Shown one piece after another: positions 45,558 through 57,889 of a stretch of 64,000 nucleotides of DNA. The stretch is from Cubamyces lactineus (Eukaryota > Basidiomycota > Agaricomycetes > Polyporales > Polyporaceae). The first letter of the stretch is position 1. Each line of letters starts with the position of its first letter. The notes under the pieces are model-generated. The model saw nothing but the letters and a program-made list of their open reading frames with translations. It searched no databases and was not told where the DNA came from. Location of the stretch: positions 2,046,001 through 2,110,000 of the forward strand of contig JACDTU010000001.1 in the NCBI GenBank assembly GCA_022376465.1, written 5' to 3'. The translations under genes were made by a program, and so were the position numbers.

Positions 45558-46886
45558 TTAATCACTCAGCGCAAGGATTACATACAGCTCGGCGAGGGCG
45601 CGGTTGACGTCCAAGATTGTGCAACCCTCGGGATTCTCGACGATCATGAAGATGTCACCCTCTCCGTTCTCGAACTCGAGCCTGTCGACTGGCGGGAACG
45701 TGGCGAACGCACACGACGCATTGGGATGTGCGCACAGCGGCCCGTACTGAGCATAGCGGCATTCCGGGAAGGTCGGGAGGTGTGTGAGCAAGATAGAGAC
45801 CGAATCCGGGACCGAAGGTGGCGGTGGTGAAGGTGAAGGCGAAGGCGTCGGTGTGTGCGGATGGACCTGATAGCGAGTTTGGTGTGCAGCCGTAGAGTGC
45901 GACTGCGCAAAATGCAGGTAAAAGTACAGCGGGTGAAAGTCGACGGGATGGTTCGGGTGCAGCGGCCTGATGCGCACGAATGGCCAGCGAATGTAATGGT
46001 CCGCTACGTCGTCCGTCAGCGTCAAATCTCGCAGGCGGGCATCCCGACGAAAAGCGAAGCCTGAGAAGCCTGCTGCCGCGGCCTGCACCCAAACATAGCC
46101 TGGGCACACGCAGCTCGCTCCGCTACCAAGCTCCGGGGGTCACCCCCCGACGCAGAGACATCAGGTGACACCCGGACTTGCCCGATAGATCGACGCTCCC
46201 GCCTGGGCGGAAGCTCAAGGAATGAATCACAAGACGCGGTGTGTGCTGCGAGGGCTACTAGTTGGGGCTGGAGAGTGCCACGACGGTTGTGTAACCTTGT
46301 TGGTCCAGGGGCGTCCTCGCCGACCGCACCCAGGTCTGACGAGATCGTCCCGAAGCGGCATGGGCGCCTAGCGAACACGCGCCATGATTGGCTGGAAGTG
46401 CGGGAAGCGCCCTTGAAGCGCCCAATATACGCGTTTTGCAAAGCGGGACCACCGCAGAACGCAGCGGGTGCACTTCGGACCAATCGCGCATACAGCCGGG
46501 GCACTCTCGTCGTCAAGGCACGGTACGGCAAACGAAACAAGCCGGGTGCGACAGCTCTGTGGACGGGCGCACTTACTGAAGCAAGCGTTGGCCTTGGTAC
46601 AGCTCCGGATTTCGCAGATGGTGGTATGGTTGACGAGCAAGCCGGCAAGTCGCCTATAGCTCATCCCGGGCGGGACGCCAGGACCACTGGGCTCGGCGGT
46701 TCTGCGTAGTGGACGACCGAAGCCTGCGGAGAAGCACGCGGCCTGCCAGATGGTGTCGTCGCGCCCGTAGAGGTCGCGGAGACGTCGGCATGTCTGCGCG
46801 AGGGCGATATGGGTGGAGAGGTCGCCGAGGAGGTGATGCCAGATGCTGAGGAGGATGCTGTCGGTGCACGAGGGGTGAGAAAGCAT
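45558..46886 (-). CDS. F-box-like protein with C-terminal DUF6699-type domain
   Basis: The first exon (from 46886) encodes an F-box-like N-terminus: SILLSIWHHLLGDLSTHIALAQTCRRLRDLYGRDDTIW, fitting substrate adaptors of SCF ubiquitin ligases, then a Cys-rich stretch up to a GTAAGT donor near 46575. The last exon (about 46100 to 45558) reads HPVDFHPLYFY, a Pro/Thr/Ser linker, then HPNASCAFATFPPVDRLEFENGEGDIFMIVENPEGCTILDVNRALAELY, which I recognise as the basidiomycete DUF6699 pattern. The middle (about 46570-46100) is not resolved: no single frame stays open and the intron pattern is uncertain. A combined F-box and DUF6699 protein is plausible but could be two genes. Confidence 0.62.
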
Positions 46887-47695
46887 AGATCAGAGGAGGA
46901 GAGGTGCGAGGCAGCAGACCGCGGGTGGTGGGCGGTAGGACGGGAGAAAGTGGGGATGGGAGAGCGGAGAGAGGAGAGCGGAGAGCGGAGCACGCGCTGG
47001 CCACACGCATGACACAACGGCGGTGTGGTTTTCTTGAGAACGCGGGGCGAGGAGGTGGAGAGTATCCGAGCTCTGCGTATCTCTCCAGCTGTGTCCCGCG
47101 GCTAGATCGTACGGACAAGGGCATGCATGGAAGGACCGCTGCCTCTGCGGCGTCCGACCGCTTTTAGGGGGCAGCTCGGTGCGCAGGCGCGGAAACAATC
47201 CTCCACGTCGTCCTCTTCGCAGTCGCGAGAATTGGCACAAAAGGCGTCCCGCGATCTCCGTGATTTCTCTCAGCCATGTCCTGTGATCAGCCGTCAGTCC
47301 TCCTGACTGTCCGTCTCAACGCTATCCAGATTCGAGCAGTAGGTGCGAGTCGTCGTGGCAGAGTTGCAGTACCTATTTGCATTTGCATTTCCCGCATCGC
47401 TCCTATGCATCGCCTGGTCCAGACTTCGTCCCTCCGGTGGCGGAGTTCACCATCGGGGCAAAGTATTCGATCCCAGCATGATGTTATCTGATCGGAGCGC
47501 GTATCTCCCACACTCTAGCACATCTCCGCTCAGACATTCAGTCTCCGACCGGAGGTCTCAGGTTGTGCCTCGTGTCCGTGCTCGTCGTCACTGACTTATC
47601 CAGTTCCATCCGCGCTTGGCCTCGGAGGCTTATATGTCCTCCATCTCTATCTCGCTCTACGGGAATGCCCTACACTCGCCAGCCTCTCTCTCATC
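46887..47695. other. Divergent promoter region between F-box and NT-C2 genes
   Basis: The two genes point away from each other, so this 0.8 kb should contain both promoters. It includes a purine-rich tract (GGAGAGCGGAGAGAGGAGAGC) around 46956-46990. No coding evidence. Confidence 0.45.
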
Positions 47696-49731
47696 ATGAA
47701 ACAACTCTCAACCGCGTCCGGCTCCACAAGCTCAGGCGCGTCCTCCGCGCCGCCTGCCCACCCTCATAGTCATGGCCTCCGTTCGCAACTCGGCCATCTC
47801 ATCCCCAAACACGCGCTCTTCCAGGTTCACCTCCATATCGAACAGCTCTCAAACGTGCCCCTGATGAGCGGCGAGTTCGCCGTTCGGTGGAAGTTCAAGA
47901 ACGTACAGTCCGGCTCGGGCCTGCTCTCCAAGATGAAGGCGAACCGGTCTTGGTCCGGGCAGAGCAGGGGAAAGGGCGGCATGACAGAGGAGCAGGATGC
48001 AGCGGGGTCTGGGGCAGGGACAGCGACGGAGGAAGGGGAAATGGAGGAGGAAGACGAGGTCGACTATGGCGATAGCGCGCGCGACGACACCGGCACCGAC
48101 GACGCCTCGTATCACGACCCATCCAAAAGCGCGCTTGGCCACACTGGACAAGACGGCCCCCATCATCATCAACATCACCTCCATCCACATCACGCGCTGG
48201 AGTCCTCACATCCACCAAGCACGCCGACCCCAATAGTGAACGGGCAGGCGTCGTCGTCTGCATCGCTGCTCACGCGCTCCGAGGCGCGTGGGATGACGCC
48301 GTGGGCGAAGCTGCAGAGCTACAACGTCAAGTGGGAACACTCCGTGAACGTCGTCGTGCAAATGGACGTCCATCGCGAGACGGGAGACCTCCTTCCGAAC
48401 GAGCTCAAGCTTGTCGTAATGCAGGTGGGTCATAGCCTCTCAATGACTCCCCCGTGTGTGCATGCTACGGCATGCCGCAGTCGTAGCGGCAGCGAGCTAA
48501 GTTTGTTACCGGCATGCCCGAGTGCAGCGTGCCGATAGCAATCTCCTCGCACGCCGAGAGGCGCTCAGAATGCTGTCAAGGGTATTCCTCGTATCAGGCC
48601 ACCTCGTGGTATTTGAACTGTGCATAATCGTCTTGCGTGCCGTGCCTTTTGATGAGGTCTTTTGCAATCTGAGGTGCGCACATTGAGCTCAGCGGGTGTG
48701 GCGCTGTGCACGGCATATGCGAGCGGAGGAATTGCGGCGTCTGCTATTTCCTTGTCCTTGTCTCCACGCTCTCCTAGGCTGCCTGTGTCGCAGCAGAGCA
48801 GCCCACACACGATGCAAATGGACAAGGTGCGTCGGGTGCAATCGTCATAATCTCCGTTGATACCGCGGTGGTTGAAACACGACACTGACATGCTTATGCC
48901 ATAGCGGGTGATCCCTGGGGATCCTGACTCGCCGCAACAACCTCGCATCGGCGCGGTGTACCTCAACCTGGCTGAGTACGCAGACGCCGGAAAGGTCACG
49001 CGTCGATACTTGCTGCGGCAAAGCAAGACGAACGCAACGCTCAAGGTGATAGAAGCACTGTGTTCTTAGCCATCCCGCATATACTCACGTTCGCGCAGCT
49101 TTCGATCGAGTTGGAACATATCGGAGGCGAGAAGCACTACAAGCCCCCACCTCTCCGGAAAGGGGAGATTCTCGCGTCCGTCTCCGGGATTCTGTCCAAC
49201 AACGGCTTGTTCAACACCCGCTTCGCGAGAGAACTTGACCTTTACGTCGGCGCGGACAAACCGGAAGACGACGATACGTTCCCGTACGCTGACAAGGAGG
49301 GTCACGTGCAACCTGATCAGCTTGTGAACTCATACGGATTGCGCACAACAGAGCACCTCATCGAGGCGCTCTTCAATCCCGTACCAAGCAACTCTGTCGA
49401 CCAGACCCCGTTCACGTACTACGCGCCCCCACATCCACCGGAACCGCGCGACTCGCTTGCCGATACGTCCAATGATTCACTCGACAGCGAGAACGGCCGG
49501 CGTTCGGTTGACAGTAGCATCGGGAGCGCGAGCTACGTCGCGACGGCGAGCGAGCACTCGAGCACGACCGGCTTCGAGCATGGCATGGTAGCGGCAGCAG
49601 GCGGCGCACCGAACTCGGATTCGCATCGACATTGGTGGCAGAAGATCCGCAGTCGACCGACGACGCCTGCGCGGACGACTTTCGGTAGACCCAGCACGCC
49701 GGCCCCGCCTATGCCCGTGCGTCAGGGATAG
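47696..49731 (+). CDS. NT-C2 domain protein (EEIG1/EHBP1 type)
   Basis: Three exons (47696-48424, 48905-49045, 49099-49731) join in phase 0 to 500 aa. The NT-C2 fold begins with HALFQVHLHIEQLSNVPLMSGEFAVRWKFKN and resumes with WAKLQSYNVKWEHSVNVVVQM, LPNELKLVVMQRVIPGD and IGAVYLNLAEYAD, RRYLLRQSKTNATLK, LSIELEHIGG. In this family the domain binds membranes or Rab-linked partners, in trafficking. Between strands 2 and 3 sits an inserted loop of about 120 residues, Gly/Glu/Asp-rich then His-rich (HHHQHHLHPHH). The C-terminal third is disordered and Ser-rich. Intron 1 is 480 bp, about eight times the usual length here. No start-codon ambiguity: the ATG opens the only frame entering the fold. Confidence 0.86.
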
Positions 49732-50946
49732 CTTCGCTCTCACGTCCTCATGCCCTCAGGTCCGACGACGGAGCTAAAAGCGACGCCGACCGGTGTCTTG
49801 TGTATATGACGTCCATATCGCCGGACTCCTCTTTCGTACCATCCTCCGCCCTCCTTCATCCCATTCACGACGCTAACGACCTTCATTTCTCGCTCTTTGT
49901 CTTCGTCTTCGCTCGCTCACTTGCATGCCTGCTGACTTTGCCACCTCCGCGCCCTCGCCTAATCTCTCATAATGCATTCTGCCCTTCGCCTTTCGCCGTA
50001 CACCTTACGCTTCACGCCTCGTTTGCCCCACGCTTATCCCCTCCGTTCTCTCTCCTGCCTCTCTCCGGTGCCTTCCTGGATTCTCTCGTGTTAGACGTCC
50101 CTTCGGATATACAGTAGGTAACTTATGCGCTTTTATTCCCCACGGACCCTCCTCACCTCACCACTCGCCGCTCCCCCTCCCCTCCACATCCACGCCCACA
50201 CCCACACCCAATCCCGCACCCGCACCCACCTCCAATTCACATACACATACGCATACTCGTACGCATTCACAGCCTATGGCTGTCAACGGTCGCAGTGCGC
50301 GGTCGATGCAGCTTCTCTCTCGCCCTTATCGCCGTCGAAGTTTTCCATACGTATGATACTGTACATTGTGCTTCTGCCAGCCACGGTACATTCCGTGCAC
50401 GCGCTCAGGCCTACGATTCTCTGGTTCTGACGGGCATTGAATCTATCCGAGCTTTGATAATACTGGTCGCGTTCACGAGCTCGCGTGTGATACTTCATCA
50501 AGTGTTTCCTCTCGTTTGCGGGCGGGGTTGTTGCGACAGTGATGCTCTTATGAGCTAGTACCAATTCTCACAACGTACGTCTTCATACAATTGCTGTCAT
50601 GTTCCATTCTATATGGTGTATATGTAGTTACAAAGGGCAGAGACATCGCAGCGACAACACATATGCAGTACATCTTACGTGAGTTCAGCAGAGAGCTAAC
50701 GCGTTCAAGGAGGGCGTTCGTGAGCTGCAGTTGAACTCGAGCTTCTATACAATACTCTCCTCAAGCGACCGATTCATAAACAATGTGAAGATATCCACAT
50801 CCACGATAAAGACTCATGGAAGGTATACTTCAATCCGTCAGACTTGTGATCTACAGAATTTTCAGTGATTTGGGGAGATGTATGTTAAAACACGGCGTAC
50901 CAAACCAGCTCGCGTCATCCAACCTCTTGTCAGCACTCGCCGTGCC
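49732..50946. other. Intergenic region with a simple repeat
   Basis: Contains a C/T-rich stretch (49830-50100) and a (CCCACA)n-like simple repeat at about 50180-50240. Both are typical 3' or intergenic low-complexity sequence. No gene seen. Confidence 0.45.
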
Positions 50947-52506
50947 TTATTCAGAGTTAGAGTCCTCTTCCTCTAGCAAGTATGCCAGATACATCGGACA
51001 GGTGAGCTGTAACACAGCACATATGTTGTTGATCGCTGTGTGTTCGTCCTCCCAGAACATGTACTGCTCGGACCATACACCGGGCTGAGCCAAGGTTTCA
51101 ACGCTGGGAGCATTGTTGATAATGCGCTGGGCCTCGCGTAAGTATTGTTCTTCTGTTTTCTTGGTCGGCGCGGGTTGTCTGTCGAAGCCGATAAGTCAGT
51201 GCACCTACGCGAGACAAGAAAAGGCCAGTAGATCAAGACGTACTCCTTGGATTGGCCTGACTTATCCTGACCAATGAGCATGTCCCGCGCCTCTCTCGTG
51301 ATGTTCGTCAACTTCTTTCTGGTTCCAGGTACGGGGGCTGTAATCATAGGTTCACCTAAACCCAGGGACTCCATAGTAGCGTCGAAATCACTGCAGATAT
51401 CTTTCCATTCTGGCGGGCTCAGCGGAGCCGCCTCAATATCATCATTGTTTTCCGTGTCTTGAATTGCAGAAGACGATTCTTCAGGTTCATACATCGGAAG
51501 TTCGTAGTCGCTTTCGTTTGGATCATCGTTGATAGGCAACGGCAGGAGGGTCCGAAACGGCACGCCTTCATCGTCCATGGAGAGGGGCCCTGTCTCAGTA
51601 GGATTCTCTACTGTCTCGGGCAGGGCTGAATCTACTTGGTCATCCGAGGGGCTGCTCCCGCGACTTCTCGTCTTCTTGCGGTGCAAAGGTGATTGGCTGG
51701 TGTCGTTGATCTGAGGAACTTCCACGGTCAAGACAGTGAAGTTCAACATACCTTGTCCTCGGCCGGCTCCTCTTTCGGCTGGAAGGATTGTCGGTCTCTG
51801 TTCCCGTAGATGTATGGTGGTGAGCTGGTGCGTTTGTGTCAGCTTTCTTATTTCCCTTCTCTCTCCTGGGCTCTGCATAGGTTGGATCTACAGGTTCATA
51901 CTCCGCCAAAGGATAGTTCGGTCTCTTCCACAGAGCCCAACACCATCTGGTACCCACTGTTGCCATTGTTACGATGTATTTTGCCTCTGCATTCATTGGA
52001 TTACGAAAGAATATCGGGACACGCCGCTCCGCTTGCTTCATGGCGTCAGTGAATAACTTGTTGCCAAACCCTTCCAAGTACTCGTTGCGATTCCGGACGG
52101 TCAGCTGCTCAACTAGTTTGGGCAATGGCCCGCGCTTTCCTTCAAGTATGATGAGATCTCGGCTGTATATGACCTCCGCCCGGCCAAAAAACGACTGTTC
52201 GTAGGAGCTGAAACGGTTGTGAAATAAGTTATTGTCACGGAGTCTTGTCTTGACAAACTTGACAACAATGTCGATTAATTTGTAGGTGGTCGATTTTTTC
52301 TTGTCGTTTGTAATGCGCTTGTGTGCATAGGGGTATTGCGGGAAGGTCGTCGCATTGAATACCCCCAAGGACACTATCCAAAATACATACCAGACAGCCT
52401 CAAGGCCAAATGGATTACATTCCACAGAAGCCGCTACCGCACGCACATCTTCCAGAGCTCTGCCGTCTACGCGGCGATGTTCCACAGGGGGTAGAGAGTT
52501 GACCAT
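50947..52506 (-). CDS. Hypothetical protein, 479 aa
   Basis: Not recognised. Three exons (52506-51752, 51696-51244, 51178-50947) join in frame through introns of 55 and 65 bp and end in LLEEEDSNSE. The first 250 residues look globular, with VWYVFWIVSLGVFNATTFP, LIDIVVKFVKTRLRDNNLF, RDLIILEGKRGPLPKLVEQL and MATVGTRWCWALWKRP. The middle is acidic and Ser/Pro-rich, disordered, with a Lys/Arg-rich patch (RKRSRPRT). The C-terminal 75 residues form a helical, hydrophobic module (NNICAVLQLTCPMYLAYLLE). The LEGK segment recalls the E-x-K of some nucleases, but this is too weak to call. No signal peptide; probably intracellular. Confidence 0.7.
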
Positions 52507-52790
52507 TTCACTGATGCAAGCTAAGAGTATGGGAGAAGAACAGAGGTGACTATGAGCCGAAGAGGATACTGTGTCGTGACTTGATCAGGACGCAGGTTCC
52601 ATGTCTTTTAAACTTGACCCCCAACCACTCGTCAGTGCGCAAGTCATATCTTTCCTCTGCCTCACAAGAGTGGCGCTGAACCGGGACGGACTGCATCGAT
52701 CGTAGCGTGTGATTGATGTTTGATTGATATTCCGACCCATTGGCATAGTACTACGGCGATGCCTCCATAGAGCTCTAGCTGGTAGCCCTA

Positions 52791-53573
52791 TCAGTGCTTC
52801 CGGAGAATGCCTGGAATGGTACCATGCCGGCAGGTCTCACCGTAGGGTTTGATGTTTCTATGCAGGGCATGAATCAGCGTAGCGTCGCCTGTGAAACAAG
52901 TCTCAAGGAGCAACCCACCCTTCTCCTCGTTAATCACCCGTCAGGGCCAAACCCTGTAGTAGGCGATGTAGCCCACTGGGCATGGGCGACAAGCCACAGA
53001 TTGGTAGCATCATCCCAGGGGATCAAATGTGGTGCCGAGGTATGGAGAGCATTTGGGATGTAAGAGTCGCGATAGATTCAATGCCAGTCATCGCAGCAAG
53101 TTCTACACCGCCAGAATTATTGATACTGAGGATATACAATTCAGAAGTTGCCGTATACCCAGTTCCTGACACAGTGCGATCTTCTCCGGCTTGATACGGT
53201 ACATGAACGTGGCGTTCAGCTGACATCTCGAAAGCTGGGCCGAAACACGTAACAACTTATCGTGACCGTTGCGGACTAGCAGTTCTGACCCTTTTCTGAA
53301 CCACTGTGTTTCAGTGGATGAAGTGATGCTGGAGTGGGCCCTAGTGGGCCGCAATACATACTGTACATTTGGGCGCAGCGGAAGAGACTCGTCTCGACGT
53401 GGGTGCATATCATTTTGATTAATGAGAACCAGCTCACGTGTGATAGTGGAGAGCGCAGTTAGGTCTAGATAGGTGGTCCTCGGGTTCAAACTTCTAGGAG
53501 AGTGGAAGATTGGAACACGGACGCACTCCCAGAGGCGCTTGTATGATGATAGGCGCTCAAATGGAGTCGACAT
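52791..53573 (-). CDS. Hypothetical protein, exon structure unresolved
   Basis: Not recognised. On the minus strand an open frame from 53573 (TTYLDLTALSTITRELVLINQ) is followed in other frames by coding-like pieces: YTATSELYILSINNSGGVELAAMTGIESIAT, PHLIPWDDATNLWLVAHAQW and KGGLLLETCFTGDATLIHALHRNIKPYG, the last reaching a TGA at 52791-52793. The natural amino-acid composition and successive frame changes suggest a real gene with several short introns, but I could not place all junctions. It is divergent from the gene at 53689. Confidence 0.4.
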
Positions 53574-53688
53574 TCATAAATGGTAATGCCAGGTCACTCG
53601 ACGCAGCCATTACTCTCGAATATACCTCTCTCGGCACCTATCGTTTCGACTCATACCTGCTGTCACTTTGCCACCCCTCCTTTCAACC

Positions 53689-54180
53689 ATGTTCTTCTTT
53701 GAATACCACTACGGCTTTGCACCCACCTATGAGCAGTGCAAGCGGTACTACGCGAAGTACAAGCCCGCTCATGACCCGTCCAGGGTAGGGGACATCACCA
53801 ATTTCGACAACTTCCTCCTACACCAAATGAAATTCGTCCAATTCATAGTGGATGACATCCGAACAAAACTTCCGAAGGAATGGGGACCCGGTGCTTCACA
53901 TATCTACATCACCGCTGCGATTGGAAACCGTTCCGATGAGCTGGCGCCGTGGTGGCCGATTATCGTGTTCGCTCACCTCAAGCCGAAACAATCCGAGAGG
54001 GACACCGTGAAAGAACGACTCGCGCGGTTGAAAGGGCTGGTATGGCCGGAAGTTGTCAAGTTCGTGCAGGACCTCTTGGAAAATGAGGAAGAGCTGTCCT
54101 GGCATACCGATGCGATAGAGGCCCCCATCTACGGCAAGATGGTCGGGAAAGTACGCAAAGAGTTGTCCAATGTTAAGTAG
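53689..54180 (+). CDS. Hypothetical protein, 163 aa, single exon
   Basis: Not recognised. The frame has a normal protein-like composition, with an aromatic N-terminus (FFFEYHYGFAPTYEQCKRYYAKY), a middle strand-rich part (GASHIYITAAIGN, APWWPIIVFAHL) and two C-terminal amphipathic helices rich in Lys and Glu (VKERLARLKGLVWPEVVKFV, VGKVRKELSNVK). No signal peptide or membrane helix. It starts 115 bp from the divergent minus-strand gene, so the two may share a promoter. Confidence 0.6.
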   Translation: MFFFEYHYGFAPTYEQCKRYYAKYKPAHDPSRVGDITNFDNFLLHQMKFVQFIVDDIRTKLPKEWGPGASHIYITAAIGNRSDELAPWWPIIVFAHLKPKQSERDTVKERLARLKGLVWPEVVKFVQDLLENEEELSWHTDAIEAPIYGKMVGKVRKELSNVK

Positions 54181-55840
54181 TACAATGGACGCGGACCAGA
54201 GCCTATCCTGGATTGCCAGACACTAGCGGATCGTCTAGGTGAGTGCATCGACTATCATATATAGTAATTATCAGTTCTGTACTGAACAGCAGTCGTAGAT
54301 TTCAGTTCATGGCTACGCGATATCTCGAAGCTTGATGATCCATTCCTACCAGCTGCGATTATATTCGATCGGCGTCCTGAGCGCACGTATCGAATGTGAC
54401 CTTTTGTTCATCAATGAACATGGTTTTCTCATATTGTCATTTGTGCCCGTGGAGTAGGCCGTTGCGCCGGACCACGGAACGTCGTTGATTGCATGCGTGA
54501 ACCGTCTAACTTAATGCCGGGTGTGTTCTATTCACTTGCCTTACGTCGGCTCTCTGCCAATGTGCACGCGATACATGACTCTGCCCAGTTGGAAGACCTT
54601 GTCTCACGACTCACGATTGCATGTCACTGTGCACAATTCTCAGATCATATGGCATGCTTACGACAAATACATAACATAGCCTCGCTCTCTCTGCTTCGCA
54701 GGACCATGCGACTGCCGCAGCGTCTACGCCTGAATGACGTTCTCCAGATGGACAATGATGCACGTATGCTCTCTCTCATCAAAGCTCGAGCAATCTTCTG
54801 ATGAATTGCTTGCGTAGCTCTGGTCGCTTACGCGCCGAAGAGTGCTTCTTGGACCTAGCTGTCTCTACGCGGGCTCTACGCCCCGGCACGCCTCAAAGGT
54901 GCGATTGTATACTCTCAGCGCGTTGTATGGCTTTCCGTCGCATATACACCCGATTCGCGTAGATAATGGTGGCAAAGGTTGTAGGAAGCACCAGCGAGTG
55001 TTGAGTAGTATGTTTGCCATCTACGCCACGACGATCGTCTTCATCGAGCGATCGGCGTATCCTCGCGACGGGCTCTCCATCGCATTGCCGCCGGCTTCGC
55101 TGTCTAGGTTTGTGGAACTCCCCGCAGCTTGCATCTCTGGCGTCTTGGTGATAGGTTGTAGGCTCAGGCTTTCCTTTTGTTGCCAGCAACACGCTTGAAG
55201 AACTACCGGTCACGGGTCGCCCAGAGAAACCGAATATCACATCGGCGAAGGTTTCAGAAAGTCTACCGTGAGCGCGACGCCATGTGCGCTATCCGAAGCG
55301 TGCGATACGACAGAACGCACTGGTTCCGGGTTCCAGGTATCACTCATCGTGCATTGGGCATAGGACTCAGGTCATTCGATCTACGCGACTTGTCCATGAG
55401 GACAGTGACCCCTTCGACCTCCGTTCAATCACTATCGTCATGCTCAGAAGAGATGGCATGAAGAGATCGGACTCAATGTGCCGCCATCCCGGGACCGAGG
55501 AGAGGCTTGGTACAAGCGTTCTCATTGACACACTGTACGAGGAAGCCCGACGCATATTGCTGCAGGATGGTGAGTGCTCGCGTGCTTGTGCGTTCGACGG
55601 GGTCTCATCGCATTACCGATCGCATAGGTCTGCTTCCGACCAGGTTCTGTACCTCGCGGCGCGTCTTTCCGTCTGAGAACTAACCACGCAATTCTGTTTG
55701 GTAGGGACCGTTCATCCCAACCTGGAAATATGCAACTTCTATGATGACCCATGTTCGCGCAGGGATGCGGCAGTGAACATGTGCTCTTGGCGTATCGTCT
55801 CAAAGGCCAAACCATGGCCTCGTAGGCGATCATCTACAGG
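54181..55840. other. Intergenic region upstream of the aspartic protease
   Basis: Contains short frames on both strands (for example 54493-54801 and 55284-55676 on +) without recognisable motifs or splice continuity. I see no supported gene. Confidence 0.4.
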
Positions 55841-55848
55841 TATATAAG
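55841..55848 (+). promoter_or_regulatory. TATA box of the aspartic protease gene
   Basis: TATATAAG lies 66 bp upstream of the ATG at 55907, in the right orientation and spacing for a fungal core promoter giving a short leader. Confidence 0.65.
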
Positions 55849-55906
55849 GACGCACTGCGACGCATTCCATCCCCAGGCTCAGCTCAGCATCCGCCTTCTG
55901 TTCGCC

Positions 55907-57676
55907 ATGCTCGCTCGCCTTCTTCCTCTCATCACCCTCTCCATCGCCGCCGCGGTTGCTGCGAAGCCCGTCGTCATCCGGGACTCGCCCGTGACGCTCC
56001 CGATTGCGCGTCGATTTAACGCGACCGCTGCGCCGAACCTGCTCAAGGCCGACCAGGCCCGCGCGAAGGTGCTCAAAGAGCAGGGTCTTGCCAGAGGCAA
56101 AGACGCGGCCAGCTTCAAGAAGGCGGGCATCTTCGACCTTCCCGTCACAAACGGTGCGGTCGACTACACCGCTAGCGTCGGCGTTGGTACTCCCCCTACG
56201 CAATGTATGCTCGTTGATTGCTCTGGAGGACAAGCGAGGTTAACCATAACGCAGACGACCTCATCGTCGACACTGGTAGCTCGAACACCTGGATCGGGGC
56301 AGGCAAAGCTTACGTGGAGACGAGCAGCAGCGTCGATACAGGCGAGGAAGTGGTATGTCGTCATATCTTATCTCTGACCCCATTTCGGCGATTGATTTTA
56401 ATGCGCGCCCTATCATAGTTCGTCGAATATGGCTCAGGTCTCTTCTTTGGTATGATAGATCGCAACCATGTGATGTACAAAGCGGCTCACCCCGCATGGC
56501 GTCTCCCGTAGGCGAAGAATTCACTGATACCGTCACATTGGGCGACTTGGTCCTCACGGAGCAGTCCATCGGTGTCGCGGAGCTCGCATTCGGATTCGAC
56601 GGCGTCGATGGTATCCTAGGGTACGCGCTAAGCATCCATAATGCTTCTTGCGACTGACCTTGGGCATTGCATAGCATCGGTCCCGTTGACCTCACGGACG
56701 GCACGACCTCGGGTGGCGGCCTGATTCCCACCGTCCTTGACACTGCACTCGCGGAGGGCTTGATCAGCGACGAGCTGGTTGGCGTCTCCTTCGAGCCTAC
56801 CACCTCGCTCTCCGTCACGAACGGCGAACTCACCTTCGGCGGTACCGATTCGAGCAAGTACACCAGCGAAATTGCCTACGTGTGAGTGATCTATCTTCTC
56901 TGATTGAATGGATGTACACAAGTGCTGAACCCCGCGTCGCATTGATACGATCATCGTGGTGACCACCATCCACTGCGGTCGCTTACAGTCCTGTGACCTC
57001 GACGTCGCCCGCGTCATCCTATGTCGGCATCGACCAATCTATCACCTACGGCTCCGCCGGCACCACCATCCTCTCCTCGACCGCCGGCATCACTGATACC
57101 GGTACCACCCTCGTCCTCATCGCCAGTGGTCAGTATCCGTCTATCTTCATCACCACGTGCACCAGAGGCTACACAAGGCTGACTTCCCACTGTGTGTGCA
57201 CATGTCTACAGATGCGCTTTCCGCCTACCAGAAGGCGACCGGCGCCGTGGCGGACTCCGCTACCGGTCTTCTGAAGATCACACAGGAGCAGTTCGACAAT
57301 CTCGAGAGCTTGTTCTTCCACATTGGCGAGGTACACCCTCCTTCACCATCGCCTGAGATTCACCAACTGACCGCATTACTTGACAGAACACTTACGAATT
57401 CACTGCAAACGCACAGATCTGGCCTCGTGCAGTGAGTGTTGCTAAGAATAACTTAGAATATATTCTAACGTCTCCGCTCGGCAGCTCAACACCGCTATCG
57501 GAGGAGACGCAGACGGCATCTACCTCATCGTCGCTGACATCGGCTCCGACTCTGGCGAGGGCCTTGACTTCATCGACGGGTTCTCCTTCCTCGAGCGCTT
57601 CTACTACGTCTGGGACGTTGCCAACGCCCGCGTTGGATTCGCAACGACGGAATTCACAGACGCTACGACAAACTAG
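55907..57676 (+). CDS. Secreted aspartic protease, polyporopepsin-like (family A1)
   Basis: Nine exons (55907-56204, 56255-56352, 56419-56449, 56512-56620, 56675-56881, 56989-57128, 57212-57330, 57387-57431, 57485-57676) join perfectly to 412 aa. Residues 1-19 are a signal peptide, followed by a propeptide with a conserved-looking KDAASFKKAG and then the mature enzyme. Catalytic Asp residues are in LIVDTGSSNTWIG and GITDTGTTLVLIA; the flap has YGSGLFFG. Other matches to polyporopepsin are FDGVDGILG, LVGVSFEPTTS, GELTFGGTDSSKY, SPASSYVGIDQSITYG and GLDFIDGFSFLERFYYVWD. It is expected to act outside the cell at acid pH. Exon 3 is a 31-nt microexon encoding the flap. A truncated-by-window paralogue lies on the other strand at 62.9-64 kb. 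Confidence 0.95.
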
Positions 57677-57889
57677 GCTCACGGCACTGCGATCTCGCAC
57701 ACGAACTCTGGACGATACCACTTGGGTCATGGCAGGACTTGTTTGTTGGCATTCACTTGTTGTAGATTGCTTGGTAGACTCTGAAATGTATGAATTGACC
57801 TTGAAGCAACAAAGCCACGACTGAAGTTTGCGCGGTGGGGATGGACGGACGTCGCGTCGTTCGTCGTTGACAGATATGGCAAAAAAGAC

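Noticed and set aside
50180..50240. CCCACA-type repeat as a telomere-like tract
   Set aside because: It is not the fungal telomere repeat (TTAGGG/CCCTAA), is imperfect and lies between ordinary genes.
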